Source: Pelagomonas calceolata (lineage: Eukaryota; Sar; Pelagophyceae; Pelagomonadales; Pelagomonadaceae). From it: a stretch of DNA of 64,000 bases. Where the stretch lies: NCBI GenBank assembly GCA_918797485.1, contig CAKKNE010000003.1:1798001-1862000 (forward strand), written 5' to 3'. The first letter of the stretch is position 1; each line of letters starts with the position of its first letter. This document shows, in pieces, positions 16,009 through 24,651 of this stretch. The notes under the pieces are model-generated. The model saw nothing but the letters and a program-made list of their open reading frames with translations, ran no database searches and was not told the DNA's origin. The position numbers and the translations under genes were made by a program.

Positions 16009-16977
16009 ATGCACTCGAGGCACTCGGGCTGGATGATACTGCGGCATACATGCTTCCTTGCAACGCTGTGCAGCATCGTCGCGTGGGCGCCGCCACAGAC
16101 CGCGCACCAGCCTCGACCCTGCAGACTCCGTGCTGCACAGCTCGACGCCGACGCGTATCCGCCCGCGCCATGGTCGTTTAGTAACGCAAGAGTGATGTAT
16201 CAACCCACTCTGGTGAGAACATCAGCGGCACGAGCGGTCACGCCGCGCGAAGGCCTGATGTTGCTGTCGTTTTTTGGTTACACGCTAGGAGGCGTCTTCG
16301 TAGTCGATTGGACGGAGTCGCCCGTCGGACCGTACCGCGAGGTCGCCGTGCTGAGCGGGCTGGTCGCGCGGGGCTTGAGCATCGGCGCGTGGGCCTCGCA
16401 CATCGTCGTGACGGCGCCGGCCAGCGTTGGTGGCGGGCGAGCGGTCTTCGGCCTCCCGACCGTGCTGGGAAGCGTCGACTTCAAGGCCGCGGAGGAATCG
16501 GACGGCGAAGCCTGGCGCCGAGAGTTATCAGGGGTGCGAGACCTACTGGAAGACATAGCCGTGGCGTTCAAAGTAGGCATTGGCGCCGCGCAGCCGGGAA
16601 TCGCGGAGCCCGCGGAGCGGCTGCGACGGCGCGTCGAACGCGCGCCAACGACGCGAGGCTTCGATTTTGCCTCGGACACAGATGTTGCGATCAACGGCTG
16701 GGGCGGCTGGCGCGAAGGCGGCGCGCCGGACGACGGACCGAGCATAAGCCTCCCGAGCTTCTCAGGCCGGCTCGAAGAATTTCCTGAGTTGCTGCGGTAT
16801 CCGCTAAAGCTCGGTCCCGCTGGCCGAGTCGCGCTCCGACCATCGATGCCCACACGCGTCGCGGGAGCAGTCGATGACGACCTCGCGGCCGTCTTGGACG
16901 GGCCGCGAGCGTGTCCGTGCATCCAGGTCGACGGCGTTTTTGTGGAAGCGGGGCGGCCCGAGGTTGTGTGTGATTAA
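16009..16977 (+). CDS. NXD1-like (neoxanthin-deficient 1) plastid protein, acetoacetate-decarboxylase-like fold
   Basis: 322 residues. The N-terminus is a stramenopile-style plastid leader: signal peptide (MILRHTCFLATLCSIVA) followed by W-A-P-P. The core matches plant NXD1: APWSFSNARVMYQPTLV, then FFGYTLGGVFVVDWTESPVGPYREVAVLSGLV, then AWASHIVV and VFGLP; plant NXD1 has PPWTFKGSALYQ..., FGYTLGGFFL..DDSPAG..DELVVIAGLVW, CAWAA and EVGLPS at the same spacing. NXD1 is required for neoxanthin accumulation in plants, though it is not shown to be the synthase. In a fucoxanthin-type alga it may act between violaxanthin or diadinoxanthin and fucoxanthin; that is inference. The second ATG (16033) is a plausible alternative start. 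Confidence 0.68.
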   Translation: MHSRHSGWMILRHTCFLATLCSIVAWAPPQTAHQPRPCRLRAAQLDADAYPPAPWSFSNARVMYQPTLVRTSAARAVTPREGLMLLSFFGYTLGGVFVVDWTESPVGPYREVAVLSGLVARGLSIGAWASHIVVTAPASVGGGRAVFGLPTVLGSVDFKAAEESDGEAWRRELSGVRDLLEDIAVAFKVGIGAAQPGIAEPAERLRRRVERAPTTRGFDFASDTDVAINGWGGWREGGAPDDGPSISLPSFSGRLEEFPELLRYPLKLGPAGRVALRPSMPTRVAGAVDDDLAAVLDGPRACPCIQVDGVFVEAGRPEVVCD

Positions 16978-17051
16978 TTCTGTGACGGTGCTACGACTAG
17001 TCGGCGGAGCCCTGGGGAGAGACGGACACCGATCTGAATAAAAAGCTAGTG

Positions 17052-18404
17052 TTAGTACCGCTGCCCCCCACCACCCGCTCCGGGCCCGTACGACGTCGCC
17101 GCGTGCTGCCCGAAGCCCGAAGCTTGCTCGCGCCCGGGCATGGGCGGCGGCGGCGGCCGCCCCGGCGCGCCGAAGCGCGTCCGGTCCGTCGTCGCAAACC
17201 GAGCTTCAGACACCTCCTCCTCCATCTCGATCGGTAGGGGCGGCTCGTACCCGATCGCGTCGGCGCGCGCTCGGACCAAAGCCATCTGCGCATCATCGAG
17301 ATCGGCCTCCGGGTCGTCGCCCGGCCGCGTGCGGCACCAGAACTTGACGCGGTGGTCGTTTGACGCTGTTGCGAGGACGTGGCCTACCGGGTGGAACGCG
17401 AGGTCCCAGACGGCCTGCTCGTGCGCTTGATGCGAGTGGATCGGCCGGTCCAGACCCACCAACCAGTGAGAAACGCGCCCGTCATAGGCACCCGAAGCAA
17501 ACACTCTAGAGTTAAAAGGGTGCCAGGCGCAACTGGTAACTTCGCGGTCGTGTCCTTTAAACGTTTCTGCACCCTTGAGTACGCGTATATCATATAACTT
17601 CAGCGTATGATCTCTCGAGGCAGTTAACAACCAGTTCGGGTCGATGGGGTTCCAGAGCACCTTCATGACCGTGTGCTTGTGACCATACAATGTAGCGCTA
17701 CAACTGCGCTTCCTAGGATCCCACATCTTGACCTGGTTATCTTTTGATCCTGAAGCAATTAACTGATACGTAGGATGCCAGTCGCAGGTCTTCACGTCCC
17801 AGCCGTGTCCTGCCAAGATGCGCTCTTCTTTGAACAATTCCCAATCCCATACCCGAACGGTCCCGTCGTCGGCACAGGAACAGAACTTCGCGTCCGACGG
17901 GGCGAATTTGAGACCACGAACGGCATTGCCGCCGTGCGTGCCCAGTAACTCCTTCACGGGCGTCATCGAACTCTCCCAGTACTTAATTGTTCCTTTCGCA
18001 TCTCCTGACAGGATGGTGGTACCCGAGCGAGACCAGGCTAGAGATCTAACAGCAGAGTTATGGGCCGCGATCAACCCTTCGAAATTAAACGCGGCGCCGT
18101 TCCACAACGTGAATTCGCCGTTCTGATTCGCCGTGACGGCGCGTCGCCCGTCGCGCGCCCAGCATAACGCGTTGACGGGGAATCGCACCTTATTCAGGGA
18201 CTGGTGGGCAATAGTAGCGCAGATCAACTGTCGCGGTAAATCCGCCGTGCCTTTTGGGGTCGACATGGCACCCAATGCCTCCCTGACCGGCAATACGACC
18301 TCTCCGGGCTCTCTCGGTCTTTTACCAAGTACGGATCTACTGGCGAGCTCCCTGATAATTAGTTCCGAGGGGTCGAAGGCTTTTCTTGACTGGGTGTTGT
18401 CCAT
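17052..18404 (-). CDS. WDR33: WDR33/Pfs2/FY, WD40 subunit of the mRNA cleavage and polyadenylation factor
   Basis: 450 residues. In CPSF, WDR33 with CPSF30 reads the AAUAAA-type poly(A) signal. Seen: the conserved N-terminal block RRAVTANQNGEFTLWNG, FNFEGLIAAHNSAVRSLAWS, and seven WD repeats with typical GH...W/D endings (KGTIKYWES, DGTVRVWDWE, DNQVKMWDPR, DHTLKLYDIR, DGRVSHWLV, DHRVKFWCR). The sequence EERILAGHGWDVKTCDWHP and HTVMKVLWNPIDPNWLLTASRD are diagnostic of the Pfs2/WDR33 group. The C-terminus is short and Pro/Gly-rich; the long collagen-like tail of animal WDR33 is absent, as in yeast Pfs2. Shares a palindrome promoter with the SAC3-like gene, another mRNA-processing component. Confidence 0.93.
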   Translation of the reverse strand: MDNTQSRKAFDPSELIIRELASRSVLGKRPREPGEVVLPVREALGAMSTPKGTADLPRQLICATIAHQSLNKVRFPVNALCWARDGRRAVTANQNGEFTLWNGAAFNFEGLIAAHNSAVRSLAWSRSGTTILSGDAKGTIKYWESSMTPVKELLGTHGGNAVRGLKFAPSDAKFCSCADDGTVRVWDWELFKEERILAGHGWDVKTCDWHPTYQLIASGSKDNQVKMWDPRKRSCSATLYGHKHTVMKVLWNPIDPNWLLTASRDHTLKLYDIRVLKGAETFKGHDREVTSCAWHPFNSRVFASGAYDGRVSHWLVGLDRPIHSHQAHEQAVWDLAFHPVGHVLATASNDHRVKFWCRTRPGDDPEADLDDAQMALVRARADAIGYEPPLPIEMEEEVSEARFATTDRTRFGAPGRPPPPPMPGREQASGFGQHAATSYGPGAGGGGQRY

Positions 18405-18747
18405 TTTTTTGATGCGATTGCGTGCTTGCTAATGCGAGGCTGTATGCGTCCGCTGTGCGGCGCTTGCAAGCCGTGTCTCCAGCAGCGCTGCGGCGGCCAG
18501 CGAAGGAGTGAAAAAGCCTTCACAAAGCTGCTGTAAGGCCGAAGGCGGCGTGCACGGCGACCGCGATTACGCGAGTGCTGCTTTTGCTTTGCTAGTGTCT
18601 TACAGTACGCTAGCCAGCTTTGCGACGCGTAAACGCTGCATACGCGCGGCCAGGCACATGTGTGACGCCCGGAGCAGCTACAAGTTATTGCTGTAGGCCA
18701 CCCCAACGAAATCGGGGCGCCACCGCCTGAATCACAGCTCCTGAGCA
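18405..18747. other. Divergent promoter region WDR33 / SAC3-like
   Basis: 343 bp without a gene. Holds a full GCTAG palindrome at 18591-18614. Confidence 0.55.
18591..18614 (+). promoter_or_regulatory. GCTAG palindrome, copy 4 (full)
   Basis: GCTAGTGTCTTACA, GTA, CGCTAGC. 187 bp from the WDR33 ATG and 134 bp from the SAC3-like ATG. Confidence 0.7.
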
Positions 18748-21700
18748 ATGTTTGGAGGAGGCGGCGGCAACAACCCTTTCGCGGGCGGTGGGAACCCACC
18801 CCAGTCGCCGTTCGGCCAAAATAATCCGCCGCAGAGTCCCTTTGGCCAGGGCGCGCCAGCCTTCGGGACCTCGACGCCGTTCGGCTCCGCGCCCGCGCCC
18901 GCGCCAGCCTTCGGGGCGAGCAGCTTCGGCCCCGCGTCGTCCACGCCTTTTGGCGGTGGCGCCGCCTCGTCGCCATCTGGTTTTGCGGCCGCGTCGACCG
19001 CGTTCGGCGGCGGCTCGGCCTTCGGCGGCTCGCCAGCACCCGCACCGGCATTCGGCAGCAGCAGCGCGTTCGGCGCGACGACGCCGTTCGGCGGCGGCGG
19101 CTCGAGCCCGTCATCGAGCGGCTTCGCCAAGGCGTCGTCGACGTTCGGAGCCTTCGGCGGCTCGCCCGCGCCCGCGCCGGCCTTCGGCTCGGCGAGCGCC
19201 TTTGGAGGAGGCGGGACCTTCGGCGGCGCTGCGCCGGCGCCGAGCCCCTTTGGGGGTGCCGCGGCGGCGAAACCGAGCATCTTCGGCGGCGGCGGCTCGC
19301 CACAAACCAAAAAGGGCAAGAAAAAACAGCTCAGCGCGGCGGCGAACCCCTTCGCGCCGGCCGGTGGTGGGAGTGCGCCCTTCGGAGGTGCGGCGGCCGC
19401 GCCGGCGCCGAGTCCGTTCGGAGGTGGTGGTGGATCGACCTTCGGGGGCGCTGCGGCCCCGGCGCCAGCCTTCACCTTCGGCAACGCGCCGGCCGCGGCC
19501 GCCACAAATCCCTTCGCGCCCGCGGCGCCGGCGCCCGCGCGCGGCCGAACGGCGGAACGCGGCAAGGGACGAGGGCGCGGGCGCGGCGCGAGCGCGTCCC
19601 CGGACGACGGCGGCCGCGGCCGGGGCCGCGGCAGGGGCAAAGGAGGGACAACGAGCGCGTCGCCCGACGACGGCCGCGGCCGCGGCCGCGGCCGGGGCAA
19701 GGGCGGCGCGAAGGGTACACAACGGGTCTACTGCGTCAAGGTCCAGCCCATCACCCAAGATGTCGACGACGCGAAGCTCGAACAGCTGTTCAAGGGCACG
19801 GGATGCGCACCGCAGTCTGTGAGGGCCCTCGGCACCTACGGCTACGGCAACTACGCGATGCGTAGGGATGCGGATGCGGCGTGCCAGGCGTTGAGCGGCC
19901 AGGATTTAGGTGCCGGCGCCGTGTACTGTACGGTCAAGGAGAAACAGGCGCCCAAAACACAAGAGGCCCCGGCGCCCGCGCCCGCCCGCACCGGCACAGG
20001 ACAAGGTGCGGACGCGCCCGCACCGGCCCAACACGCGGACAAGGTCTGGACAAGAGCGCCTGCGGCGCCGCAGCCGCGCCTGGACACTGGAGCGGCGTCT
20101 CGTTTTGTGAAAGGCCAGATCGGCGGGCAGGCGCGGCGCGACGACAAAGCCCGGGCGGCCACGACGTTAAGGGTTACGAAGGGCTGCCCCAAGGACGAAA
20201 TTGGCCTCAAAAGTGTCTGCGAGTCCTTCGGGGGTGTGTCAAGCGTTTCCATCGAAGGTGACGTTGGTGTGGTCGTGTTCAAAGATGCTGATGGTTGTAA
20301 ACTCGCCCAGGAGCAGTTGCACGGCATCGACGCCTTCATGGCCGGTACGGTTGAGTGTTCTGTAGGAGCACCAGTACCACAAAAGAAGAAGAAGGCTCCG
20401 CCGAAGACGCCCAATCCCTCGCTAGCAGCTAGAAATGCGGAAAGGTTCGCGGCGCCTCCTAGGCGTACCTCAAGATCACCACCACCCGCGCCCGTACCCG
20501 CTCCGGACGGCACGGACCTCGTGGGCACGTGCCTGCAGTTCTGCCCGACGGCCGAGATCGAGGAGCGCGTCGGGTTTAAGGAGTTAGACGCCTTCGAGAA
20601 ACCCGAAGGTTTTGAACAAATGGACAACGAGACGCTGATTGAGGCCTGTAAGGCCACGGCCCTCAAGAAGTACAAGCGGAGCGATGCCGGCTCCATCCAA
20701 GCGAAACCGGAAATAGTACGACCAGTACATGTGCTGTTAAAAGCCTTCGAGCATCTCAGAGACAATGTGATCGAACGAGCGACTGGTACGCTCGAGGACG
20801 CCATGGCCCGCTACTTATTTCTCTGGGACCGGTTCCGGGCGATCCGGAAAGATTTCATCCTGCAGAACTACACCACTGGTGGTCTTGTAGGGCTAGAAGC
20901 CATCAGGGTCTTCGAGGGCGTCGCGAGGTACTTGGTCGGCATCGAAAAGGAACTACAACATCATGCAGAATGGCGGGAAGGAATAGCCCATGGCAAGCAA
21001 AACGCTGAAAGTCTCTCGGAAACGCTGTCGGCACTCGTGGCCTTCTACGACGCCGCGCGCTGCAAGCCGAACTCAACAGAACTCCTGGAGAACGAGGCCG
21101 AGTTCACGCAGTACTGGCTCGTGTATTTTCTCGATCAAGAGGAAGGTAGTGAGGCAGCGCACATGCTGAATCGCATCGCGCTGGAAAGGCCCGAGCTGTA
21201 CATGACGGAGGAGATCCAGCGGGCGGCTGGTATAAGAAAAGCTAGATTGGATAAGAACTGGGCGCGGTTCTTTGCGGTGGTGCGGGAGGCGCCTTACCTC
21301 ATTAGGTGTTTGATCGTGGCCCAATACGCTGATTCTATGAGAGACGACGCGTTACAAGTTCTGTCAAGGTCTATTCAAAGGTCGGAGCCCTATGCAGCGA
21401 GGGATCTGGCTTTGAGTTTAGGACTGTCAGTCGTGGACTGTCGGCGCCGGGTCGTCGACTGGGGCGGCGGCATCGATGATAAGGGCAACGTGTTATTTCA
21501 AAAGCCGGCGTCTTTTGACGAAGAGGCTTTTGATGCTACGGCCTTCGCTGATGAAAGTGTAGAGCCGCTCTTCGGCGAAGAGTCTGTAACGACGGCCGTG
21601 CGGGGCGACCCCGAGGCTTTAATGAGGGCTCAACAAGCCGCGCGGGAGCGAAAGCGCGTCGCCGAAGAACGAGCGGCGGCCGAGCGATTACAACGGGAGG

Positions 21701-23262
21701 CCGAAGAGCGCCAACGGCAGGCTTTGGCCGAGGAGCGGCGCCGCGCGGCCCAGGAAGCCCAGAAGCGGGAGCAGGAGCGGGCGGCTCGCGAGGCGCAGCA
21801 AAAGGCCGAAGCGGAGCGAATAGAGCGGGAAAGGGCCGAGGCCTTACAAAAAGCCCGGGCCGAGGCCGAGCGAGAAGAACGGGAGCGCGTCGAACGGGAG
21901 GCGAAGATCGCGGCAGAAAAGGAGGCGAAGCGCCAGGCCTGGTTGAAGAAGGAGCAGCAGAAGTTGGAGGACGAGCGAAAACGCAGAGAGGCCGCGGAAA
22001 TTGAAAGGCGCCAACGGCTCGAACGCGAGCGGCGCGAGGAAGCTTTGAGGTTGGAGCGGGAGCGGCTCGCGGAGCTCGAGGAGGAGAAGCGCGATCAAGT
22101 ACGGTGTGAGAAAGCTGCTCGTCATGAATATAGCATGCTGTTCCTGCGGTTCAAGCGGAGATGTGCATTGAGGAAGGCCGCGCGCGCGCGCGCGAAGGTC
22201 CTCGCGGCGGGGCTGTACCTCAAAAGGTGGCGGCGCGCGGCGGCTCAAAGAAGAGGCGCGCGCAAGAGGTACTTCCGGGCGCTGGGGTCGCTCGAGGCGG
22301 CGCCCGCGCCTATTGCTGAAGCGGCGGCTGTCCCGCCTATGCTTTCGTTCGCGTCGCTGGCGCGGGCTGCGCGCGCGGCGCCGTCCTTGTTAGCGGAGCA
22401 GGTCGCGCGGCTGACAAGGCCACCTTTGGATGTGCGCGGCGCCTTTGCCGGAAGCGCGGGCCGCGTCGTCTTAGGCGTCGTCGGCGCCGTCGATGATCCG
22501 TTGTATGAGGCGGTGCTCGCGTGTTTAGAAAAAGGATTAGCGTCGCAGAAAAGAAGGCGCTCTGACGCGCCAGTTGTCGCGCTGCGCAAGGACGGCGTCG
22601 GCTGCTGTGCACTACTGGTGGCGTGTTCGCTCGCGCATGGGCGCGCTGCGGCTTCTAACGCATCTGCGGCGGCGGCGGACGCTGGGGCAGTACCGGTGTG
22701 CGTCCTACACGACGGCGCGGTCCCCGAGCCGCTCGTCGCCGCCCTTGCGCCAGAGACGCGCGCGACCGCGTGTGGTGGCGCACGCGACCCGAAGTTGGTG
22801 GATATCCTGCGCCACTGTTTGAACTTCCTCGGTGAGGCGTCAAAACCGCCACCGCCGCCGTTACTACTCCAAGCCCCAGAACCGGTGCGCGTGCCCGACG
22901 CCTCTCAAGCAAAACGCGCGCGGCGCGCGCTGACGCTCGCAAAGTACGCAAATACACCAGAGCCGCCGCCGCCGAAGCGCGCGCGCGTGAACAAGGCGTT
23001 GAGTGACGCAAAGGCCGCGTCGGACCGCCTCGACGCCTTGTTGCGGGGCGCGCTGGCGCCCTCGCCGCCAACTTATAAACCGCTCCCGCCGCCCGCGCCG
23101 GCGCCTCACCACTACTACCTGAAGCGCATCGAGGCGTCGGCGGGCTGGAAGGCAGCGAAGGAACATGATCATTATGCGGCGCTCGACCAGAGTGATGATG
23201 ATACGGGCTACGACCTGCGGGACGGGACGCACGTCGAGCGGCACGTGGGGTCGCCCCGGTAA
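18748..23262 (+). CDS. FG-repeat / RRM / SAC3-GANP mRNA-export protein
   Basis: 1504 residues in one exon. SAC3/GANP is the scaffold of the TREX-2 complex that couples transcription to mRNA export at the nuclear pore. Order: residues 1-265 nucleoporin-like FG repeats (PAFG, TPFG, SAFG, NPFA); 270-325 RGRGRG-rich basic linker; RRM-like domain at about 328-398 (RVYCVKVQPI... GYGNYAMRRDADAACQAL); second RRM-like domain at about 470-545 (GVVVFKDADGCKLAQEQL); SAC3/GANP helical domain at about 588-890 starting VGTCLQFCPTAEIEERV and including YLFLWDRFRAIRKDFILQN; then a Glu/Arg-rich coiled coil (about 960-1130) and a C-terminal region resembling the GANP tail. Animal GANP also has an FG-like N-terminus and an RRM-like domain; two RRMs and the RGG linker are extra. 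No close relative of the acetyltransferase part is recognisable. Confidence 0.88.
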   Translation: MFGGGGGNNPFAGGGNPPQSPFGQNNPPQSPFGQGAPAFGTSTPFGSAPAPAPAFGASSFGPASSTPFGGGAASSPSGFAAASTAFGGGSAFGGSPAPAPAFGSSSAFGATTPFGGGGSSPSSSGFAKASSTFGAFGGSPAPAPAFGSASAFGGGGTFGGAAPAPSPFGGAAAAKPSIFGGGGSPQTKKGKKKQLSAAANPFAPAGGGSAPFGGAAAAPAPSPFGGGGGSTFGGAAAPAPAFTFGNAPAAAATNPFAPAAPAPARGRTAERGKGRGRGRGASASPDDGGRGRGRGRGKGGTTSASPDDGRGRGRGRGKGGAKGTQRVYCVKVQPITQDVDDAKLEQLFKGTGCAPQSVRALGTYGYGNYAMRRDADAACQALSGQDLGAGAVYCTVKEKQAPKTQEAPAPAPARTGTGQGADAPAPAQHADKVWTRAPAAPQPRLDTGAASRFVKGQIGGQARRDDKARAATTLRVTKGCPKDEIGLKSVCESFGGVSSVSIEGDVGVVVFKDADGCKLAQEQLHGIDAFMAGTVECSVGAPVPQKKKKAPPKTPNPSLAARNAERFAAPPRRTSRSPPPAPVPAPDGTDLVGTCLQFCPTAEIEERVGFKELDAFEKPEGFEQMDNETLIEACKATALKKYKRSDAGSIQAKPEIVRPVHVLLKAFEHLRDNVIERATGTLEDAMARYLFLWDRFRAIRKDFILQNYTTGGLVGLEAIRVFEGVARYLVGIEKELQHHAEWREGIAHGKQNAESLSETLSALVAFYDAARCKPNSTELLENEAEFTQYWLVYFLDQEEGSEAAHMLNRIALERPELYMTEEIQRAAGIRKARLDKNWARFFAVVREAPYLIRCLIVAQYADSMRDDALQVLSRSIQRSEPYAARDLALSLGLSVVDCRRRVVDWGGGIDDKGNVLFQKPASFDEEAFDATAFADESVEPLFGEESVTTAVRGDPEALMRAQQAARERKRVAEERAAAERLQREAEERQRQALAEERRRAAQEAQKREQERAAREAQQKAEAERIERERAEALQKARAEAEREERERVEREAKIAAEKEAKRQAWLKKEQQKLEDERKRREAAEIERRQRLERERREEALRLERERLAELEEEKRDQVRCEKAARHEYSMLFLRFKRRCALRKAARARAKVLAAGLYLKRWRRAAAQRRGARKRYFRALGSLEAAPAPIAEAAAVPPMLSFASLARAARAAPSLLAEQVARLTRPPLDVRGAFAGSAGRVVLGVVGAVDDPLYEAVLACLEKGLASQKRRRSDAPVVALRKDGVGCCALLVACSLAHGRAAASNASAAAADAGAVPVCVLHDGAVPEPLVAALAPETRATACGGARDPKLVDILRHCLNFLGEASKPPPPPLLLQAPEPVRVPDASQAKRARRALTLAKYANTPEPPPPKRARVNKALSDAKAASDRLDALLRGALAPSPPTYKPLPPPAPAPHHYYLKRIEASAGWKAAKEHDHYAALDQSDDDTGYDLRDGTHVERHVGSPR

Positions 23263-23407
23263 GAGGTTGTTGTGTTTATCGTCTCTTCACGCGCGGGTTG
23301 CTGGAAATCGGTTCTTCGGCCGCCGCCCGGCTAGGGCCCACAGATTGGTACTAGACACGAGCACAGATGTCGCTGACCAATCGAGTGGCGTGCGAGGGGT
23401 CCGCGCG

Positions 23408-23429
23408 CTTAGCGGCCTGAGACACTAGG
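23408..23429 (-). promoter_or_regulatory. GCTAG palindrome, copy 5
   Basis: Opposite strand reads CCTAGTGTCTCAGGCC then GCTAAGC. 127 bp before the ATG at 23556; supports that start rather than one at 23433. Confidence 0.6.
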
Positions 23430-23555
23430 AATTTGTATGGCATCATTGGCATGAGCAGAATTGCACCCCCGGCGCCAGCACTGCGCCCCCGCGCTGCCCA
23501 TCGTTCAGGTCAGCCAGAGCACATCTCCACCCCGCGGCCCGCGGCCTGTCCCCCG

Positions 23556-24455
23556 ATGGCGGACGCGGGGAGAGGCGATGGGGAGGCGTCCACAGCATCG
23601 CCTGACCCGGCGCCTGCGCAAGCTCAGTCCGCGCCCATAGATGCCCTGACCGCGGAGCCCGCATTAAACGATGCCCTCTCGCCGCCCCGCGACTTCATGC
23701 TGGACACGACGACGGAGCAGCCCCGACCCGAAGCCGTCGCGCTGACGCCCGTCGTCGCGGAACAAGACGAGACCTGCGTCTACGTCTTCGGCGCGAACGT
23801 GGGCGCGGCGCCCGACGCCGCCACCGCAAAGCTCGCGAAGCGAGTCTTGCAGATCTCGGTCGTGCTGATTTTGTTACAGGCCATCATCGCCGTCGTCTAC
23901 TACGTGAGGGACGAGCCCCTGGCGCTGATACTGATCACGCTCTGCTTCTCGCTCGCGCACCCGACGTGCGGCATCTTCGGGGTCATGAACAAGGATAGAA
24001 GCTTACTATGCATGTTTTGTGGGTATGGCTGCATCCAGTGCGCCGCGGACGCCATTACTTGTGTTTTATGTATAGTCTATGCCGTATCGAAGAGCGGCAA
24101 GAAGCGCCGCGACTTTGCCATGCTGGCGGCGTACTACTTCGTCCAGGGCGTGATCCACTACGTCGTCTTCTACTGGGGCAACAAGTTGTATATTCACAAG
24201 GGCTTCGACGCGCGGGCCGTACATCCTGAAGCTAGGGCGGCGCGGCGGCGGCGCCGGGAAGCAGTGCCCGTCGCCGCCACCTCGCGTCTCGAGGATGACG
24301 GCTTCGCGGCGGCGGCGTACGCCGACGTCGAGGCCGGGCAGCCCTGGGTCATGTCGCCCAAGGTCGGTTCGGCCGACGACGACCGGCCCGACGCCCCGCC
24401 GCCGGCCGCAGAGGCCGTGCCCGCCGTCACGCCCCGCGAAGAACCAGCGGGCTAG
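23556..24455 (+). CDS. Four-transmembrane protein of unknown function
   Basis: 299 residues from the preferred ATG (340 if read from 23433, which lies only 4 bp past the promoter palindrome). A Pro/Ala-rich acidic N-terminus of about 100 residues leads into four hydrophobic helices between about 105 and 225 (ISVVLILLQAIIAVVYYV; LALILITLCFSLAHPTCGIFGVM; CIQCAADAITCVLCIVYAV; FAMLAAYYFVQGVIHYVVFYWG). Cys residues cluster in helices 2-3 (CMFCGYGCIQC). The C-terminus is basic then acidic. The pattern fits a tetraspan membrane protein; no family is recognised. Confidence 0.6.
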   Translation: MADAGRGDGEASTASPDPAPAQAQSAPIDALTAEPALNDALSPPRDFMLDTTTEQPRPEAVALTPVVAEQDETCVYVFGANVGAAPDAATAKLAKRVLQISVVLILLQAIIAVVYYVRDEPLALILITLCFSLAHPTCGIFGVMNKDRSLLCMFCGYGCIQCAADAITCVLCIVYAVSKSGKKRRDFAMLAAYYFVQGVIHYVVFYWGNKLYIHKGFDARAVHPEARAARRRRREAVPVAATSRLEDDGFAAAAYADVEAGQPWVMSPKVGSADDDRPDAPPPAAEAVPAVTPREEPAG

Positions 24456-24490
24456 ATTGTAAAATATTTGTCTGAAACCTGTCCTACTTC

Positions 24491-24513
24491 GTTAGCGCCT
24501 GTAAGACACTAGC
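24491..24513 (-). promoter_or_regulatory. GCTAG palindrome, copy 6
   Basis: Opposite strand: GCTAGTGTCTTACAG, GC, GCTAAC. 139 bp before the MEKHLA gene ATG and 36 bp after the previous stop. Confidence 0.65.
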
Positions 24514-24651
24514 AAGCACCAGCTGACAGCCTGCAACAAAAACGCCATCACGCCATCATCGATTCATAGTTGTCACTTCAAAGGCTTCGCACGCACCACC
24601 CAATTCATTTCTGAGCAGCTTGGCATCCGTGCGCAAGGTTAGGAGGTCGTA

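Noticed and set aside
15457-17062. CTAGTGTTA at 15457 and GCTAGTGTTA at 17045, resembling the promoter palindrome
   Set aside because: Both lie at convergent 3' ends, lack the TCTTACA centre and the right GCTAGC arm; counted as chance.
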